Part shown: positions 44,213-57,400 of the stretch, piece by piece
Numbering within the stretch: the first letter of the stretch is position 1
Layout of the letters: each line of letters starts with the position of its first letter
Assembly: GCF_018780075.1 (NCBI RefSeq)
Contig: NZ_JADMKB010000003.1
Coordinates: 62,001 to 126,000 of the forward strand
Direction of reading: 5' to 3'
From: Hydrogenophaga sp.
GTDB taxonomy: Bacteria; Pseudomonadota; Gammaproteobacteria; Burkholderiales; Burkholderiaceae_C
Length of the DNA: 64,000 nucleotides
Made by a program: the position numbers and the translations under genes
The notes under the pieces: generated by a model
What the model was told of the DNA's origin: nothing
Database searches by the model: none
Seen by the model: the letters and a program-made list of their open reading frames with translations, nothing else

Positions 44213-47200
44213 TCAGGCCTCGCTCGGCTGTGGGGGCACAACCACCGGCGACCGCCTGAACAGCCTGCCGAACCACAGCGACACATCGTCCACGATGGTG
44301 AACACCGCCGGGATCACCAGCAGGCTCAGGAAAGTCGAGGTGATCAGGCCGCCGATCACGGCCACGGCCATGGGCGAGCGGAAGCTGCTGTCGGCCGCAC
44401 CCCAGCCCACCGCGATCGGCAACATGCCAGCGCCCATGGCGATGGTCGTCATCACGATCGGACGAGCCCGCTTGTGGCAGGCGTCCAGGATGGCGTCCAG
44501 GCGGTTCATGCCGTGCACGCGGCGCGCCTCGATGGCGTACTCCACCAGCAGGATGGAGTTTTTCGTCGCCACGCCCATGAGCATGATCAGGCCGATCAGC
44601 GACGGCATGGAGAACGCCTTGTTGGTCAGCAACAGCGCCACGAAGGCCCCGCCCAGCGAGAGCGGCAGCGCCGCCAGGATCGTGAACGGGTGCAGGAAGG
44701 CCTTGAACAGCAGCACCAGCACGATGTAGATGCACAGCACGCCGGTCAGCATGGCCAGGCCGAAGCTGGCGAACAGCTCGCCCTGCACCTCGGCGTCGCC
44801 GATCTCGAGCACGGTCACGCCCGGTGGCAGGCTCTTGATGCTGGGCAGTGCGTCCACCGCGGTCTTCATGTCGCCCAGCGCGATGCCCGCAAGTTCGACC
44901 TCGAAGTTGATGTTGCGCGAGCGGTCGTAGCGGTCGATCACGGCCGGGCCACCACCGAAGGTCAAGGTGGCGACCTGGCCGAGCATCACCGGGCCCTTGG
45001 CACCGGGCACGGCGAGCCGACCCAGCACCTCCAGGTCCTCGCGCGCACCGGCTTCGAGCTTCACGACGATGGGCACCTGGCGCTGGGGCAGGTTGAGCTT
45101 GGGCAGCGCGCTGTCGTAGTCGCCCACGGTGGCGATGCGCAGGGTCTCGGCGATGGCACTGCTGGTCACCCCCAGGTCGGCGGCGCGCTCCAGATCGGGC
45201 GTGACGATGATCTCGGTGCGCACCAGCGCGGCCGACGACTGGATGCTGCCCACGCCGCTGATCGTGCGCAGGTCGCGCTCGATGGCGCGCGCGGCGGTCG
45301 ACAGCGCGTTGGCGTCGTTGCCCGTGAGCGTGAGGATGTATTTCTCACCCGAACCGCCCAGCCCCACCTTGCTGCGCACCCCCGGCAGGTTGGACATGGC
45401 CTCGCGCAGCTGGTTTTCGATCACCTGCTTGCGGGGGCGTTCGCCCCGCGCGTCGAGCTGGATGGTCAGCGCCGCCTTGCGCGACTCCTGCGCGCCCTGC
45501 GGCGCAAACGGGTCGGTGCCCGCCGAGCCGGAGCCGATGGTGGTGTAGACGGATTTCACGTGCTTCACGCCGTTGACCAGCACGCGCGCCTGTTCGGCCG
45601 TGGCCACGGTCTGTTTCAGCGTGGCGCCGGGCGGCAGCTCCAGGTAGACCTGCGTCTGCGAGTTGTCGTCGGCCGGGATGAAGCCCTGCGGCAGCAGCGG
45701 GATCAGCATGATGGAGCCGACGAAAAACGCCCCGGCCAGGACCATCGTGATCCAGCGGTGGCGGATGCACCAGGCGGCCCAGCCCTGGTAGGTGTGCAGC
45801 CAGGCGGGTTCGTCCTGGTTGGTCATCCAGGCCCAGATGCGGCCCAGAAGCGCGTTCTTGCGCGCCCATTGCGGCCGGTCCTTGGCCAGCACGATGGGGC
45901 GCATGATGTACGCCGCCATCATGGGCGTGAGGGCCCGCGCCACGATCAGCGAGGCAAACACGGCCAGTGCGGCCGTCCAGCCGAACTGCTTGAAGAACTT
46001 GCCCGGGATGCCCGACATGAAGGCCGTGGGCAGGAACACCGCGATCAGCGTGAAGGTGGTGGCGATCACGGCCATGCCGATCTCGTCGGCCGCCTCCATC
46101 GAGGCCTGATAGGGTGATTTGCCCATGCGCATGTGGCGCACGATGTTCTCCACCTCGACGATGGCGTCGTCCACCAGGATGCCGACCACCAGCGAGAGCG
46201 CCAGCAGTGTCACCACGTTGATGGTGAAGCCCAGGTAGTGCATGCCGATGAAAGCCGGAATGGCCGACAGCGGCAGCGCCACGGCCGACACGATGGTGGC
46301 GCGAAAGTCGCGCAGGAACAGCCAGACCACCAGCACGGCGAGCAAGGCGCCCTCGTACAGCAGTGTCATGGAGGCGTTGAACTCGTCCTCCACCGGCGTC
46401 ACGAAGTCGAACGACTCGGTGATCTGGAGGTCCGGCCGGCTGGCCTGCAGCTCCTTGAGCTTGTCGCGCACACCGTGACCGACCTCAACCTCGCTGGCGC
46501 CCTTGCTGCGCGCCACCTCGAAGCCCACCACCGGCTGGCCGTCGAGGAAGGCGGCGGCGGTGGGTTCGGCGATGGTGTCTTTCACGCTGGCGATCTGGTC
46601 CAGGCGGATGCGCCGGCCGTCGGAGAGCGACAGCTCCAGCGCCGCCAGTTCCTCGGCCGATTTCAGCGAGGAGAGTGTGCGCAACGGCTGCTGGCTGCCA
46701 CCGATGTCGGCTCGGCCACCCGCGCTCTCGATCTGCACTTTGGCGAGCTGGCGCGAGATGTCGGCCGCCGTGGCGCCCAGCGACTGCAGCTTGAGCGGGT
46801 CCAGCAGAATCTGCACCTCTCGGTTCACACCGCCCACGCGGTTGATCGCGCCCACACCGCGCACCGAGAGCAGCAGCTTGGCCACGTCGTTGTCGACAAA
46901 CCAGGACACGGCCTCGTCGTCCATCTTGTCCGAACGCACCGTGTAGGCCAGCACCGCGCCGCCGGCGAGTTCGAGCTTGTTGATGATGGGCTCGCGCAAT
47001 TCGGTCGGCAGGTCACCCCGCACCTTGGCCACCGCCGAGCGCACATCGTCCAGCGCCTCTTGCGTGGCCTTCTCGATGCGGAACTCGGCCGTGATCGACA
47101 CCGTGCCGTCCTGCACCTTGGTGTAGATGTGCTTCAGGCCCTGCAGCGAGGCCAGGCTGTTCTCGATCTTGCGCGCGACGTCGTTTTCCAGCTGGTTGGG

Positions 47201-47365
47201 GGCGGCCCCCGGCAGGCTGGCGACGATGGTGATGTTGGGAACGTCCAGGTCGGGGAAGTTCTGCACCTTCATGGCCTGGAAGGAAAACAGGCCGGCGAGC
47301 GTGAGCATGACGAACAGCATCGCCGCCGGGATCGGATTCTTGATGGACCAAGCGGAAACGTTCAT
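44213..47365 (-). CDS. RND efflux pump, inner-membrane permease
   Basis: A 1050-residue AcrB/MexB-superfamily transporter with 12 membrane helices. MNVSAWSIKNPIPAAMLFVMLTLAGLF start, ARKIENSLASLQGLKHIYT porter region, and the proton-relay GILVDDAIVEVENIVRHM in TM4 with the paired Asp. MLMGVATKNSILLVEYAIE in the second half is the TM10/11 signature. Substrate class is not clear from sequence; it lacks the Met clusters of copper/silver pumps. ATG at 47365 fits the family N-terminus; a GTG-type extension upstream overlaps the adaptor end. Third gene of the outer-membrane factor-adaptor-permease operon. Confidence 0.92.
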   Translation of the reverse strand: MNVSAWSIKNPIPAAMLFVMLTLAGLFSFQAMKVQNFPDLDVPNITIVASLPGAAPNQLENDVARKIENSLASLQGLKHIYTKVQDGTVSITAEFRIEKATQEALDDVRSAVAKVRGDLPTELREPIINKLELAGGAVLAYTVRSDKMDDEAVSWFVDNDVAKLLLSVRGVGAINRVGGVNREVQILLDPLKLQSLGATAADISRQLAKVQIESAGGRADIGGSQQPLRTLSSLKSAEELAALELSLSDGRRIRLDQIASVKDTIAEPTAAAFLDGQPVVGFEVARSKGASEVEVGHGVRDKLKELQASRPDLQITESFDFVTPVEDEFNASMTLLYEGALLAVLVVWLFLRDFRATIVSAVALPLSAIPAFIGMHYLGFTINVVTLLALSLVVGILVDDAIVEVENIVRHMRMGKSPYQASMEAADEIGMAVIATTFTLIAVFLPTAFMSGIPGKFFKQFGWTAALAVFASLIVARALTPMMAAYIMRPIVLAKDRPQWARKNALLGRIWAWMTNQDEPAWLHTYQGWAAWCIRHRWITMVLAGAFFVGSIMLIPLLPQGFIPADDNSQTQVYLELPPGATLKQTVATAEQARVLVNGVKHVKSVYTTIGSGSAGTDPFAPQGAQESRKAALTIQLDARGERPRKQVIENQLREAMSNLPGVRSKVGLGGSGEKYILTLTGNDANALSTAARAIERDLRTISGVGSIQSSAALVRTEIIVTPDLERAADLGVTSSAIAETLRIATVGDYDSALPKLNLPQRQVPIVVKLEAGAREDLEVLGRLAVPGAKGPVMLGQVATLTFGGGPAVIDRYDRSRNINFEVELAGIALGDMKTAVDALPSIKSLPPGVTVLEIGDAEVQGELFASFGLAMLTGVLCIYIVLVLLFKAFLHPFTILAALPLSLGGAFVALLLTNKAFSMPSLIGLIMLMGVATKNSILLVEYAIEARRVHGMNRLDAILDACHKRARPIVMTTIAMGAGMLPIAVGWGAADSSFRSPMAVAVIGGLITSTFLSLLVIPAVFTIVDDVSLWFGRLFRRSPVVVPPQPSEA

Positions 47366-47375
47366 GACCGGTCCT

Positions 47376-48521
47376 TCACTGAACAATCTTCACGAGGTCA
47401 CCCTCGTTCAGGAAGCCTGCGCCCTGCACCGCCACCGATTCCTCGGCCTTGAGGCCCTGCAGCAGTTCCACGCGCTCGCCCACGCGGCGGCCGGTCTCCA
47501 CCTTGCGCTGGGCGGCCTTGTTGTCGGCACCGACCACGAACACGTAGTTGTGGCCGTCGCGCACCACGATGGCCTGGGCCGGCACGGTGAGCGCCTGGCT
47601 TTCCCCGAGCAGGAAATGGCCGCGGGCAAAGGTGCCGGCCTTGAGCTCGTCGTGGCGCGGCAGGGCGGCAAACACCAGCACGTTGCGGGTCTGTGGATCG
47701 GCCGTGGGCGCGATGGCGCGCACCGTGCCCTTGACCTCCAGGCCGCTGGCGGCGGTCACGTCCACCTTCTGCCCGACCTTGATGCGGCCCACTTCGGCTG
47801 GCGTCACTTCGGCGCGCCATTCCATGCGGCTCTGGCGCACCAGCCGGAACAGCTCCTGCCCGGCACCGGCCACCGCGCCCACGGTGGCGCTGCGGGCGGA
47901 GATCACGCCGTCGTCCGGGGCCAGCACCTGGGTGTTGCCCAGCCGCACCCGGCTGGCGGCGTACGAGGCCTTCGCCGCTTCCCACTGGGCCCGGGTGACC
48001 TTTTCCTGCGTCAGGTACTGCGCAATCTGCGATTGCGACAGGGCGCCCGTGTCCTGGATCGAGCGGGCGCGGTCCGCGTCGGCTTTGGCGTTCTCGAACG
48101 CGGCCTCGGCCTGCATCACGCTGGCCTGGCCCTGCAGGCTTTCGGCGGCCGTGGTTTCGCGCGCGAAGGTGGCGAGCACCTGCCCCTTGCGCACCGCGTC
48201 GCCGATGTTGACGTTCACCGTGGCCAGGCGCAGGCCCGGCAGTTCGGCACCCACGCTGGCCTCTTGCCAGGCGGCGATGTTGCCGTTGGCCTGCAGCTGC
48301 AGCGACAGCTTGTCGGTCGTGGGCTTGGCCAGCGACACGGTCATGGCCGGTTTGGGCGCGGGGGCCGCCGCGTCGGCCGGCGCGGGCGCTGCGGCAGCGC
48401 CCGCCGCACCGGTCTCACCCTCGGCGGGCTTGCTGCAGGCGGCCACGATCAGGGCGGCGGCGATGGCCACCCAGCTGAGCCGGTGCAGACCGGCGGACGA
48501 AGAAGCGGGCATGACGTTCAT
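47376..48521 (-). CDS. RND efflux pump, periplasmic adaptor (lipoprotein)
   Basis: A 381-residue membrane fusion protein. Signal peptide with lipobox ALIVAACSKPAEG (Cys near 29) and an Ala/Pro-rich linker, then a lipoyl half (LQANGNIAAWQEASVGAELPGLRL), an alpha-hairpin of about 60 residues, the second lipoyl half (VLAPDDGVISARSATVGAVAGAG) and a beta-barrel/C-terminal domain. It links the permease to the outer-membrane channel. Overlaps the end of the channel gene by ATGA and leaves 10 bases before the permease. Confidence 0.9.
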   Translation of the reverse strand: MNVMPASSSAGLHRLSWVAIAAALIVAACSKPAEGETGAAGAAAAPAPADAAAPAPKPAMTVSLAKPTTDKLSLQLQANGNIAAWQEASVGAELPGLRLATVNVNIGDAVRKGQVLATFARETTAAESLQGQASVMQAEAAFENAKADADRARSIQDTGALSQSQIAQYLTQEKVTRAQWEAAKASYAASRVRLGNTQVLAPDDGVISARSATVGAVAGAGQELFRLVRQSRMEWRAEVTPAEVGRIKVGQKVDVTAASGLEVKGTVRAIAPTADPQTRNVLVFAALPRHDELKAGTFARGHFLLGESQALTVPAQAIVVRDGHNYVFVVGADNKAAQRKVETGRRVGERVELLQGLKAEESVAVQGAGFLNEGDLVKIVQ

Positions 48522-49936
48522 GAGGGTTTCCGGACGGGTTCTGGGGTGATCTGGGGATCGAAGCCGCCGCCGAGGGCGACGTACAACCCGATCCAGGTGT
48601 TGAGCTGTTCCAGCTGCAGCGCGACGGCGCCGCTGTCGGCGTTGAGCTTGAGGCGGCGCGCCTCTTCCAGCTCATTGAGGTTGGCCAGGCCCACGCGGTA
48701 ACGCGCCTGCGTGGCGTCGAACGACCGGGTGTAACCCGCCACCGCATCGCGGCTGGACGACTGCTGTTGCTGAAGGGCCGAGAGCGCCACCAGCGACCGC
48801 TCCACCTCGGCCACGGCCTGGCGCAGCGTGGCGGCGTAGGCGAGGCCCGCCGCTTCGTAGCGCGCCTGGGCTGCGTCGGCGGCGGCGTTCAGCCCGCCCC
48901 GCCCGGTCAGCGGCAGGCTCAGGGTCAGCGGGCCGACGGACCAGGTGTTGAAGCTGGTGTCGCCCGCGCTGGTGGAAAAACGGTTGCGCAGCCAGCTGCC
49001 CGACAGGCTGAGGCTGGGCCACAGCGCGGCGCGGGCCACGCCCACCCCTTCAGCGGCCGCCGACAGCTCGCGCTGCGCGCGCGCCACGTCGGGCCGCTGG
49101 CGGATGACATCGGCCGGCACGGCGCCGACGCTCAGGCGCTCGGCCATGCGCTGCGGGTCCGGCAGCGCGCTGGTCGCACCCAGGCGCTCGCGCAACGCGG
49201 GCTCGGCCTCGCCCGTGAGCGCCACCATCGCCTTGAGCTGCTGCTCGCACTGGCTGGTCTGCTGGGCCAGGCGGCCCTCGGCGTCGGCATTGCTGGCACG
49301 GGCCAGGGCCGACACGGCCGGCGCGGTGAGGCCAGCGCGCTCGGACACGGCCGCGCTGTCGGCGGTGGCGCGGCGAGACTGCTGGTCGCCCCGCGTGATC
49401 TCCAGCTGCACGCGGCAGGCGCGGTGCCCCTGGTACAGGCGCGCCGTTTCGGCCGCCACCAGCACACGCGCTTCGTGCCAACCAGCGTTGGCGGCGCCTT
49501 GCTGCGCACTGGCCTGGCGCACGGAGGCGGCGTTCTGGCCCCACACGTCGAGCGCCCACGACGCCTGAAGACCCGCGCCCACCGCGTTGCCCAACGGAAC
49601 ACCTTGCTCCTGCAGGCGGGAGGCGCTCGCCACGGCGGCGAGTTGCGGGCCCGCCGCGCTGTCGGCGCCGGCCAGCGCGGCGCGGGCCGCCGCCACCTGG
49701 GCGCGGGCCGACGCCACGCTGGCGCTGCGCGCTTGCGCCTGCGCGATCAGGTCGGCGAGCACGGGGTCACCCAGCTGCGCCCACCAGTCGGTGAGCGAGG
49801 TCGCTTGCCCCTGGTGCGGCAGCGGAGGGGCGTACCAGGCACCCGGCAGCGGTTCGGCCAGATCGGTCGGCGGCGGCGCCACAGCGCAACCGCCCAGCAC
49901 GGCCGCGCCGACCACCACGGCATACATTCGTTTCAT
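48518..49936 (-). CDS. RND efflux pump, outer-membrane channel (TolC/OprM-type lipoprotein)
   Basis: A 472-residue NodT-family efflux channel. Lipoprotein signal VVGAAVLGGCAVAPPP (Cys near 17); two repeats of the outer-membrane factor domain with long coiled helices; IRQRPDVARAQRELSAAAEGVGVARAALWPSLSLSGSW is the conserved OprM motif. First gene of the efflux operon. The ATG at 49936 (MKRMYAVV) is chosen over a longer frame to 50068 because it starts directly at the signal peptide. Upstream lies an imperfect inverted repeat that could be an operator. Confidence 0.9.
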   Translation of the reverse strand: MKRMYAVVVGAAVLGGCAVAPPPTDLAEPLPGAWYAPPLPHQGQATSLTDWWAQLGDPVLADLIAQAQARSASVASARAQVAAARAALAGADSAAGPQLAAVASASRLQEQGVPLGNAVGAGLQASWALDVWGQNAASVRQASAQQGAANAGWHEARVLVAAETARLYQGHRACRVQLEITRGDQQSRRATADSAAVSERAGLTAPAVSALARASNADAEGRLAQQTSQCEQQLKAMVALTGEAEPALRERLGATSALPDPQRMAERLSVGAVPADVIRQRPDVARAQRELSAAAEGVGVARAALWPSLSLSGSWLRNRFSTSAGDTSFNTWSVGPLTLSLPLTGRGGLNAAADAAQARYEAAGLAYAATLRQAVAEVERSLVALSALQQQQSSSRDAVAGYTRSFDATQARYRVGLANLNELEEARRLKLNADSGAVALQLEQLNTWIGLYVALGGGFDPQITPEPVRKPS

Positions 49937-49996
49937 AAACTCCAGATCCTTGGTCGGTGGGGATAAGGGAAAACACTCTAGTTGATTTCCCACGAC

Positions 49997-50026
49997 GAAC
50001 GTGTCGGTTTGTTTCAGACAGGTTTC
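49997..50026. promoter_or_regulatory. Imperfect inverted repeat upstream of the efflux operon
   Basis: Half-sites GAACGTGTCGG and CAGACAGGTTTC, 7 bases apart, about 60 bases before the channel gene start. Size and position suit a TetR-type operator; the repressor itself is not in the window next to the operon. Confidence 0.3.
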
Positions 50027-50091
50027 GATCCTCGTCCGGTGACTTTTTTGCAACTGTTTCGGCGCCATCTGCCTGCGACGCTCGCGCCTTT

Positions 50092-50631
50092 TCAGTCGTC
50101 CTCGGCCGGGTCCAGGCCGGGAAACAGCACGTCCGTGTAGCCAAAGCGGCTGAAATCACGCACCCGCATCGGGTAGAGCACGCCCAGCAGGTGGTCGCAC
50201 TCGTGCTGCACCACTCGGGCATGAAAGCCCTCGGCCTCCCTGTCCACCCGACTGCCGTCGGGGGCAAAGCCCTGGTAACGGATGCGCTTCCAGCGCGGCA
50301 CCACGCCGCGCAGGCCGGGCACCGACAGGCAGCCCTCCCAGCCCTCTTCCTTTTCGTCGCCCAGGGGCGTGATCACCGGATTGATCAGCACCGTGCGCGG
50401 CACGACCGGCGCCTCCGGGTAACGGGGATTGGGGGCGTCGGTGCCGAAGATCACCAGCTGCAGGTCCACACCGATCTGCGGCGCGGCCAGCCCGGCGCCG
50501 TTGGCGGCCGCCATGGTCTCTGCCATGTCGGCGATCAGCCCGTGCAACTCGGGGGTGTTGAACGCCGTGACGGGCTGCGCCTGCCGCAGCAGCCTGGGGT
50601 CGCCCATCTTGAGGATCGCGTGGATGGCCAT
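50092..50631 (-). CDS. def: Peptide deformylase
   Basis: A 179-residue metallo-deformylase with all three motifs: [10 protein letters not shown] near 45, EGCLSVPG near 92 (Cys metal ligand) and QHECDHLLG near 137 (two His ligands and catalytic Glu). It removes the formyl group from new proteins. Slightly longer C-terminus than E. coli Def. It is a single gene, divergent from the cytochrome c gene and upstream of the efflux operon; not next to fmt here, so likely a second def-type gene or an organism with unlinked def. Confidence 0.93.
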   Translation of the reverse strand: MAIHAILKMGDPRLLRQAQPVTAFNTPELHGLIADMAETMAAANGAGLAAPQIGVDLQLVIFGTDAPNPRYPEAPVVPRTVLINPVITPLGDEKEEGWEGCLSVPGLRGVVPRWKRIRYQGFAPDGSRVDREAEGFHARVVQHECDHLLGVLYPMRVRDFSRFGYTDVLFPGLDPAEDD

Positions 50632-50744
50632 GTGTGGAGGTGGAAGTGGGGGTTTTGCCCGGGTGGCGCGCGATTGTGGCGCAGCTACAGTGGTGCTCGA
50701 TACCCACCACCGTAATTGCTGACACCCCGTTGTCAGGAGGCCCC

Positions 50745-51068
50745 ATGAAACCGATGCTGATTGGCACCACCCTGTTGACGCTGTGGCTCCACGGAGCAGC
50801 CTTCGCCCAAGGGGCCGACATCTTCAAGGGCGCCGATCTGGCGCTCGGCGAAAAGATGATCGCCGAACACAAGTGTGTGGCCTGCCACGTGGGCAAGGTC
50901 GGCGGCGACGGCAGCGCCATCTACAGGCCGCTGGGCAAGATCCACAGCGCCGGCCTGCTGCGCGGCATGGTGGAAGGGTGCAACACCACCATGAACCTGG
51001 GCATGTTCCCGGAAGAGGTCAACGCCGTGGCCGCGGTGCTCAACCGAGACCACTACAAGTTCAAGTGA
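50745..51068 (+). CDS. Small soluble c-type cytochrome
   Basis: A 107-residue exported protein: signal peptide ending near GAAFAQG (residue 22), one haem-binding motif KCVACHVG at about 43-50, and a candidate axial Met in [10 protein letters not shown]. Likely periplasmic single-haem electron carrier of about 9 kDa. TCAGGAGG ribosome site 5 bases before ATG 50745; a six-base hairpin (CTGACA/TGTCAG, 50719-50736) overlaps its left part. Converges with ligA (7 bases). Confidence 0.86.
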   Translation: MKPMLIGTTLLTLWLHGAAFAQGADIFKGADLALGEKMIAEHKCVACHVGKVGGDGSAIYRPLGKIHSAGLLRGMVEGCNTTMNLGMFPEEVNAVAAVLNRDHYKFK

Positions 51069-51075
51069 CGGGTGT

Positions 51076-54430
<3,355 letters not shown>

Positions 54431-54464
54431 GGGGTGGTGACTTGCGATGGGGTGGGTCGTGGGA

Positions 54465-57400
54465 TCAGGCGGATTCGAGCATGCCGGCGGCGGACTCCAT
54501 GTCCACCGCGACGATACGCGAAACGCCCTGCTCTTGCATGGTCACGCCGATCAGTTGTTCGGCCATTTCCATGGCAATCTTGTTGTGGCTGATGAACAGA
54601 AACTGGGTGCCCTGCTTGCTCATGCTCGTCACCAGTCGGGCATAACGTTCGGTGTTGGCATCGTCCAGCGGCGCGTCCACCTCGTCCAGCAGACAGAACG
54701 GCGCCGGGTTGAGCTGGAAGATGGCGAACACCAGCGCGATGGCGGTGAGCGCCTTTTCGCCACCCGAGAGCAGGTGGATGGTCTGGTTCTTCTTGCCCGG
54801 CGGCTGCGCCAGCACCTGCACGCCCGCGTCGAGGATTTCTTCGCCGGTCATCACCAGCCTCGCGTTGCCACCGCCGAACAGCTCGGGGAACATGCGGCCG
54901 AAGTGCTCGTTGACGGTGTTGAAGGTGCTGCCCAGCAGGTCGCGGGTTTCTGCGTCGATCTTCTTGATCGCGTCTTCGAGCGTGGTCATGGCTTCGACGA
55001 GGTCGGCCGTCTGCGCGTCGAGGAAGGTCTTGCGCTCGCGCGACGCGGTGAGTTCGTCGAGTGCCGCGAGGTTGACGGCGCCCAGCGACTGGATCTCGCG
55101 GTGGAAACGGTCGATCTCGCTCTGCAGACCCACCAACCGCACATTGCCTTCGGTGATGCTCTGCGCCACCGCGGCCAGATCGGCCTGGGCTTCGTCCAGC
55201 TGCTGGCTGTACTGCTCCACGCCCAGGCGCGCTGCCTGTTCCTTGAGCTGGAAGTCGGTGATGCGCTGGCGCAGCGGGTCAAGCTCGCGTTCCAGCTTCA
55301 GGCGGTGCTCGTCGCTGGCGCGCAGCTGGGCCGTGAGGCCGTCGTACTCGCTGCGCAAGGCCCCCAGGGTCTGTTCGCGTTCGAGTTTCACGGCGAGCAC
55401 GTTCTGCAACCCGGCTTCGGCCGCCGCGGCGCTCAGGCGCGAGAGTTCCTCGGCGGCGCGCCGTTCTTCATCGGCCAGCGACTTTTCCTGCGAGGCCGCC
55501 GTTTCCAGCGAACGCTGCAGTTCGCCCTGCCTCGCCTGCAGGCTGCGCAGGGTGAAGGTGGCTTCCTGCGCCTGGCGCTCCAGACCGCGCTGCTGCTCGC
55601 GCGCGGCATTGAGGGCGCGCTCGGCGGCGATCACCTTGTCGTCGAGCTGGGCGTGGCGCTCCTGGCTGTCGGCGAGCTGCATGTCCAGCTCTTCGAAGCG
55701 GGCTTCGGCGGTGACGCGGCGTTCCTGCAGGTCGTCCAGCTGGGCGTCGACTTCGGCCAGGTCGGCGGCGATCTGTTCGCTGCGGGCGCGGGTCTGTTCG
55801 GCCAGCTGGGTCAGGCGCAGGGTTTCCACCTGCAGCTCGTGCGCGCGACCGCGCGTTTCGGCTCCCTCGCGGCGCGCGATCACCAGCCGCTGCGAGGCGT
55901 CGGTGTAGGCGGCCTCGGCACGGATCAGCGCCGCCCTCGCCTGCTCGGCGATCAGGATCTGGGCCTTGGCGCTTTTGTCGAGGTTCTCGATGTCCTGGGC
56001 CCGGGCCAGCAGGCCGGCCTGTTCGCTGTCGGGCGCGTAGAAGCTCACGCTGTGCGCGGTGACCACGTGACCCGCAGGCACGTAAATGGCTTCACCAGGT
56101 TGCAGCTGGGCGCGCTGGGCCATGGCTTCGTCGAGGTTGGCCGCGCTCCAGCAACCGCTCAACCAGTCGGCGAGCAGCGCTTTCTGGCCCGCGTCGTTCA
56201 GGCGCAGCCAGTCGGCCAGCGGCTTGAGGCCCGGGCGAACGGGTGCCGACACCTCGGCCGCCGGCGGGCTGTAGAAGGCCAGCTTGGCGGGCGGAGCGTC
56301 GTTGCCGAAGGCCCGCACCATCTCCAGACGGGACACCTCGAGCGCACCCAGGCGCTCGCGCAAGGCGCCTTCCAGCGCGTTTTCCCAGCCGCTTTCCACA
56401 TGGATGCGGCTCCACAGACCCTGCAGGCCGTCCAGACCGTGTTTGCTGAGCCAGGGCTTGAGCTTGCCGTCGGTCTTGACCTTCTCCTGCAGCGCTTTCA
56501 GCGCTTCCATGCGTGCCGAGAGGTCGGCCTGTTTCGCCGACTCCTGGTTGACGGCGGTTTGCGCGGCGCGGCGGTGTTCGTCCAGCTCTGGCACGCTGTC
56601 CTGCAGCTCGTGCAGGATGGCATCGGCCATCTCGGCCGCCTGCAGCGCCTGCTGCAGGTTGTTCTGGGATTGCAGCAGGCTGGCTTCGTCGGGCGCGGCC
56701 AAGGCGTTGCGATCGGCCGCCAGGCGCTCCCGGCGCTGGGTCAGCTGCCGGCTCTGCTCTTCGATGTTGCGTTGTTCGGCAGCCAGCACCTGGATCTGTT
56801 GCTGCACCTGGGTCACGCTGCTGCGCTGCTCGTTGGCCGCGTTCTGCGCCTGGCGCAGGCTGTCTTCCAGCGTGGGCAAGGCCCCGGCCTGCTCTTCGCC
56901 CTGGGCCGCGAGCACGACCGATTTTTCTTCGGCGTCCACCATGGCTTCGGCCAGCTGCTCCAGCTCGACGCCCGCGTCCTCGCTGCGGGTGGACCACGAG
57001 GCGATCTGTTCTTTCAGCTGCGCCAGCCGCTGCTCCACGCGGGTGCGGCCTTCGATCACGAAGCGGATTTCGGCTTCGAGCTTGCCCACCTCGGCACTGG
57101 CTTCGTAGAGCTTGCCCTGCGCCTGATTGACCTGATCGCCGGCGGCGTAGTGCGCCTGGCGGATGGTTTCCAGCTCGGACTCGACCCGGCGCAGGTCGGC
57201 CGTGCGCGATTCGAGGTCGTTGATGGCTTGCGCGGCATCGGTCTTGACCTTGATCTGGTCGGCCTCGGCTTCGCTGCGCTTCAGAAACCAGAGCTGGTGC
57301 TGCTTGAGCGTCGCGCCGGCCTGCAGGGTGTTGTAGCGTGCGGCCACCTCGGCCTGCTTCTCCAGCTTGTCGAGATTGGCGTTGAGCTCGCGCAGGATGT

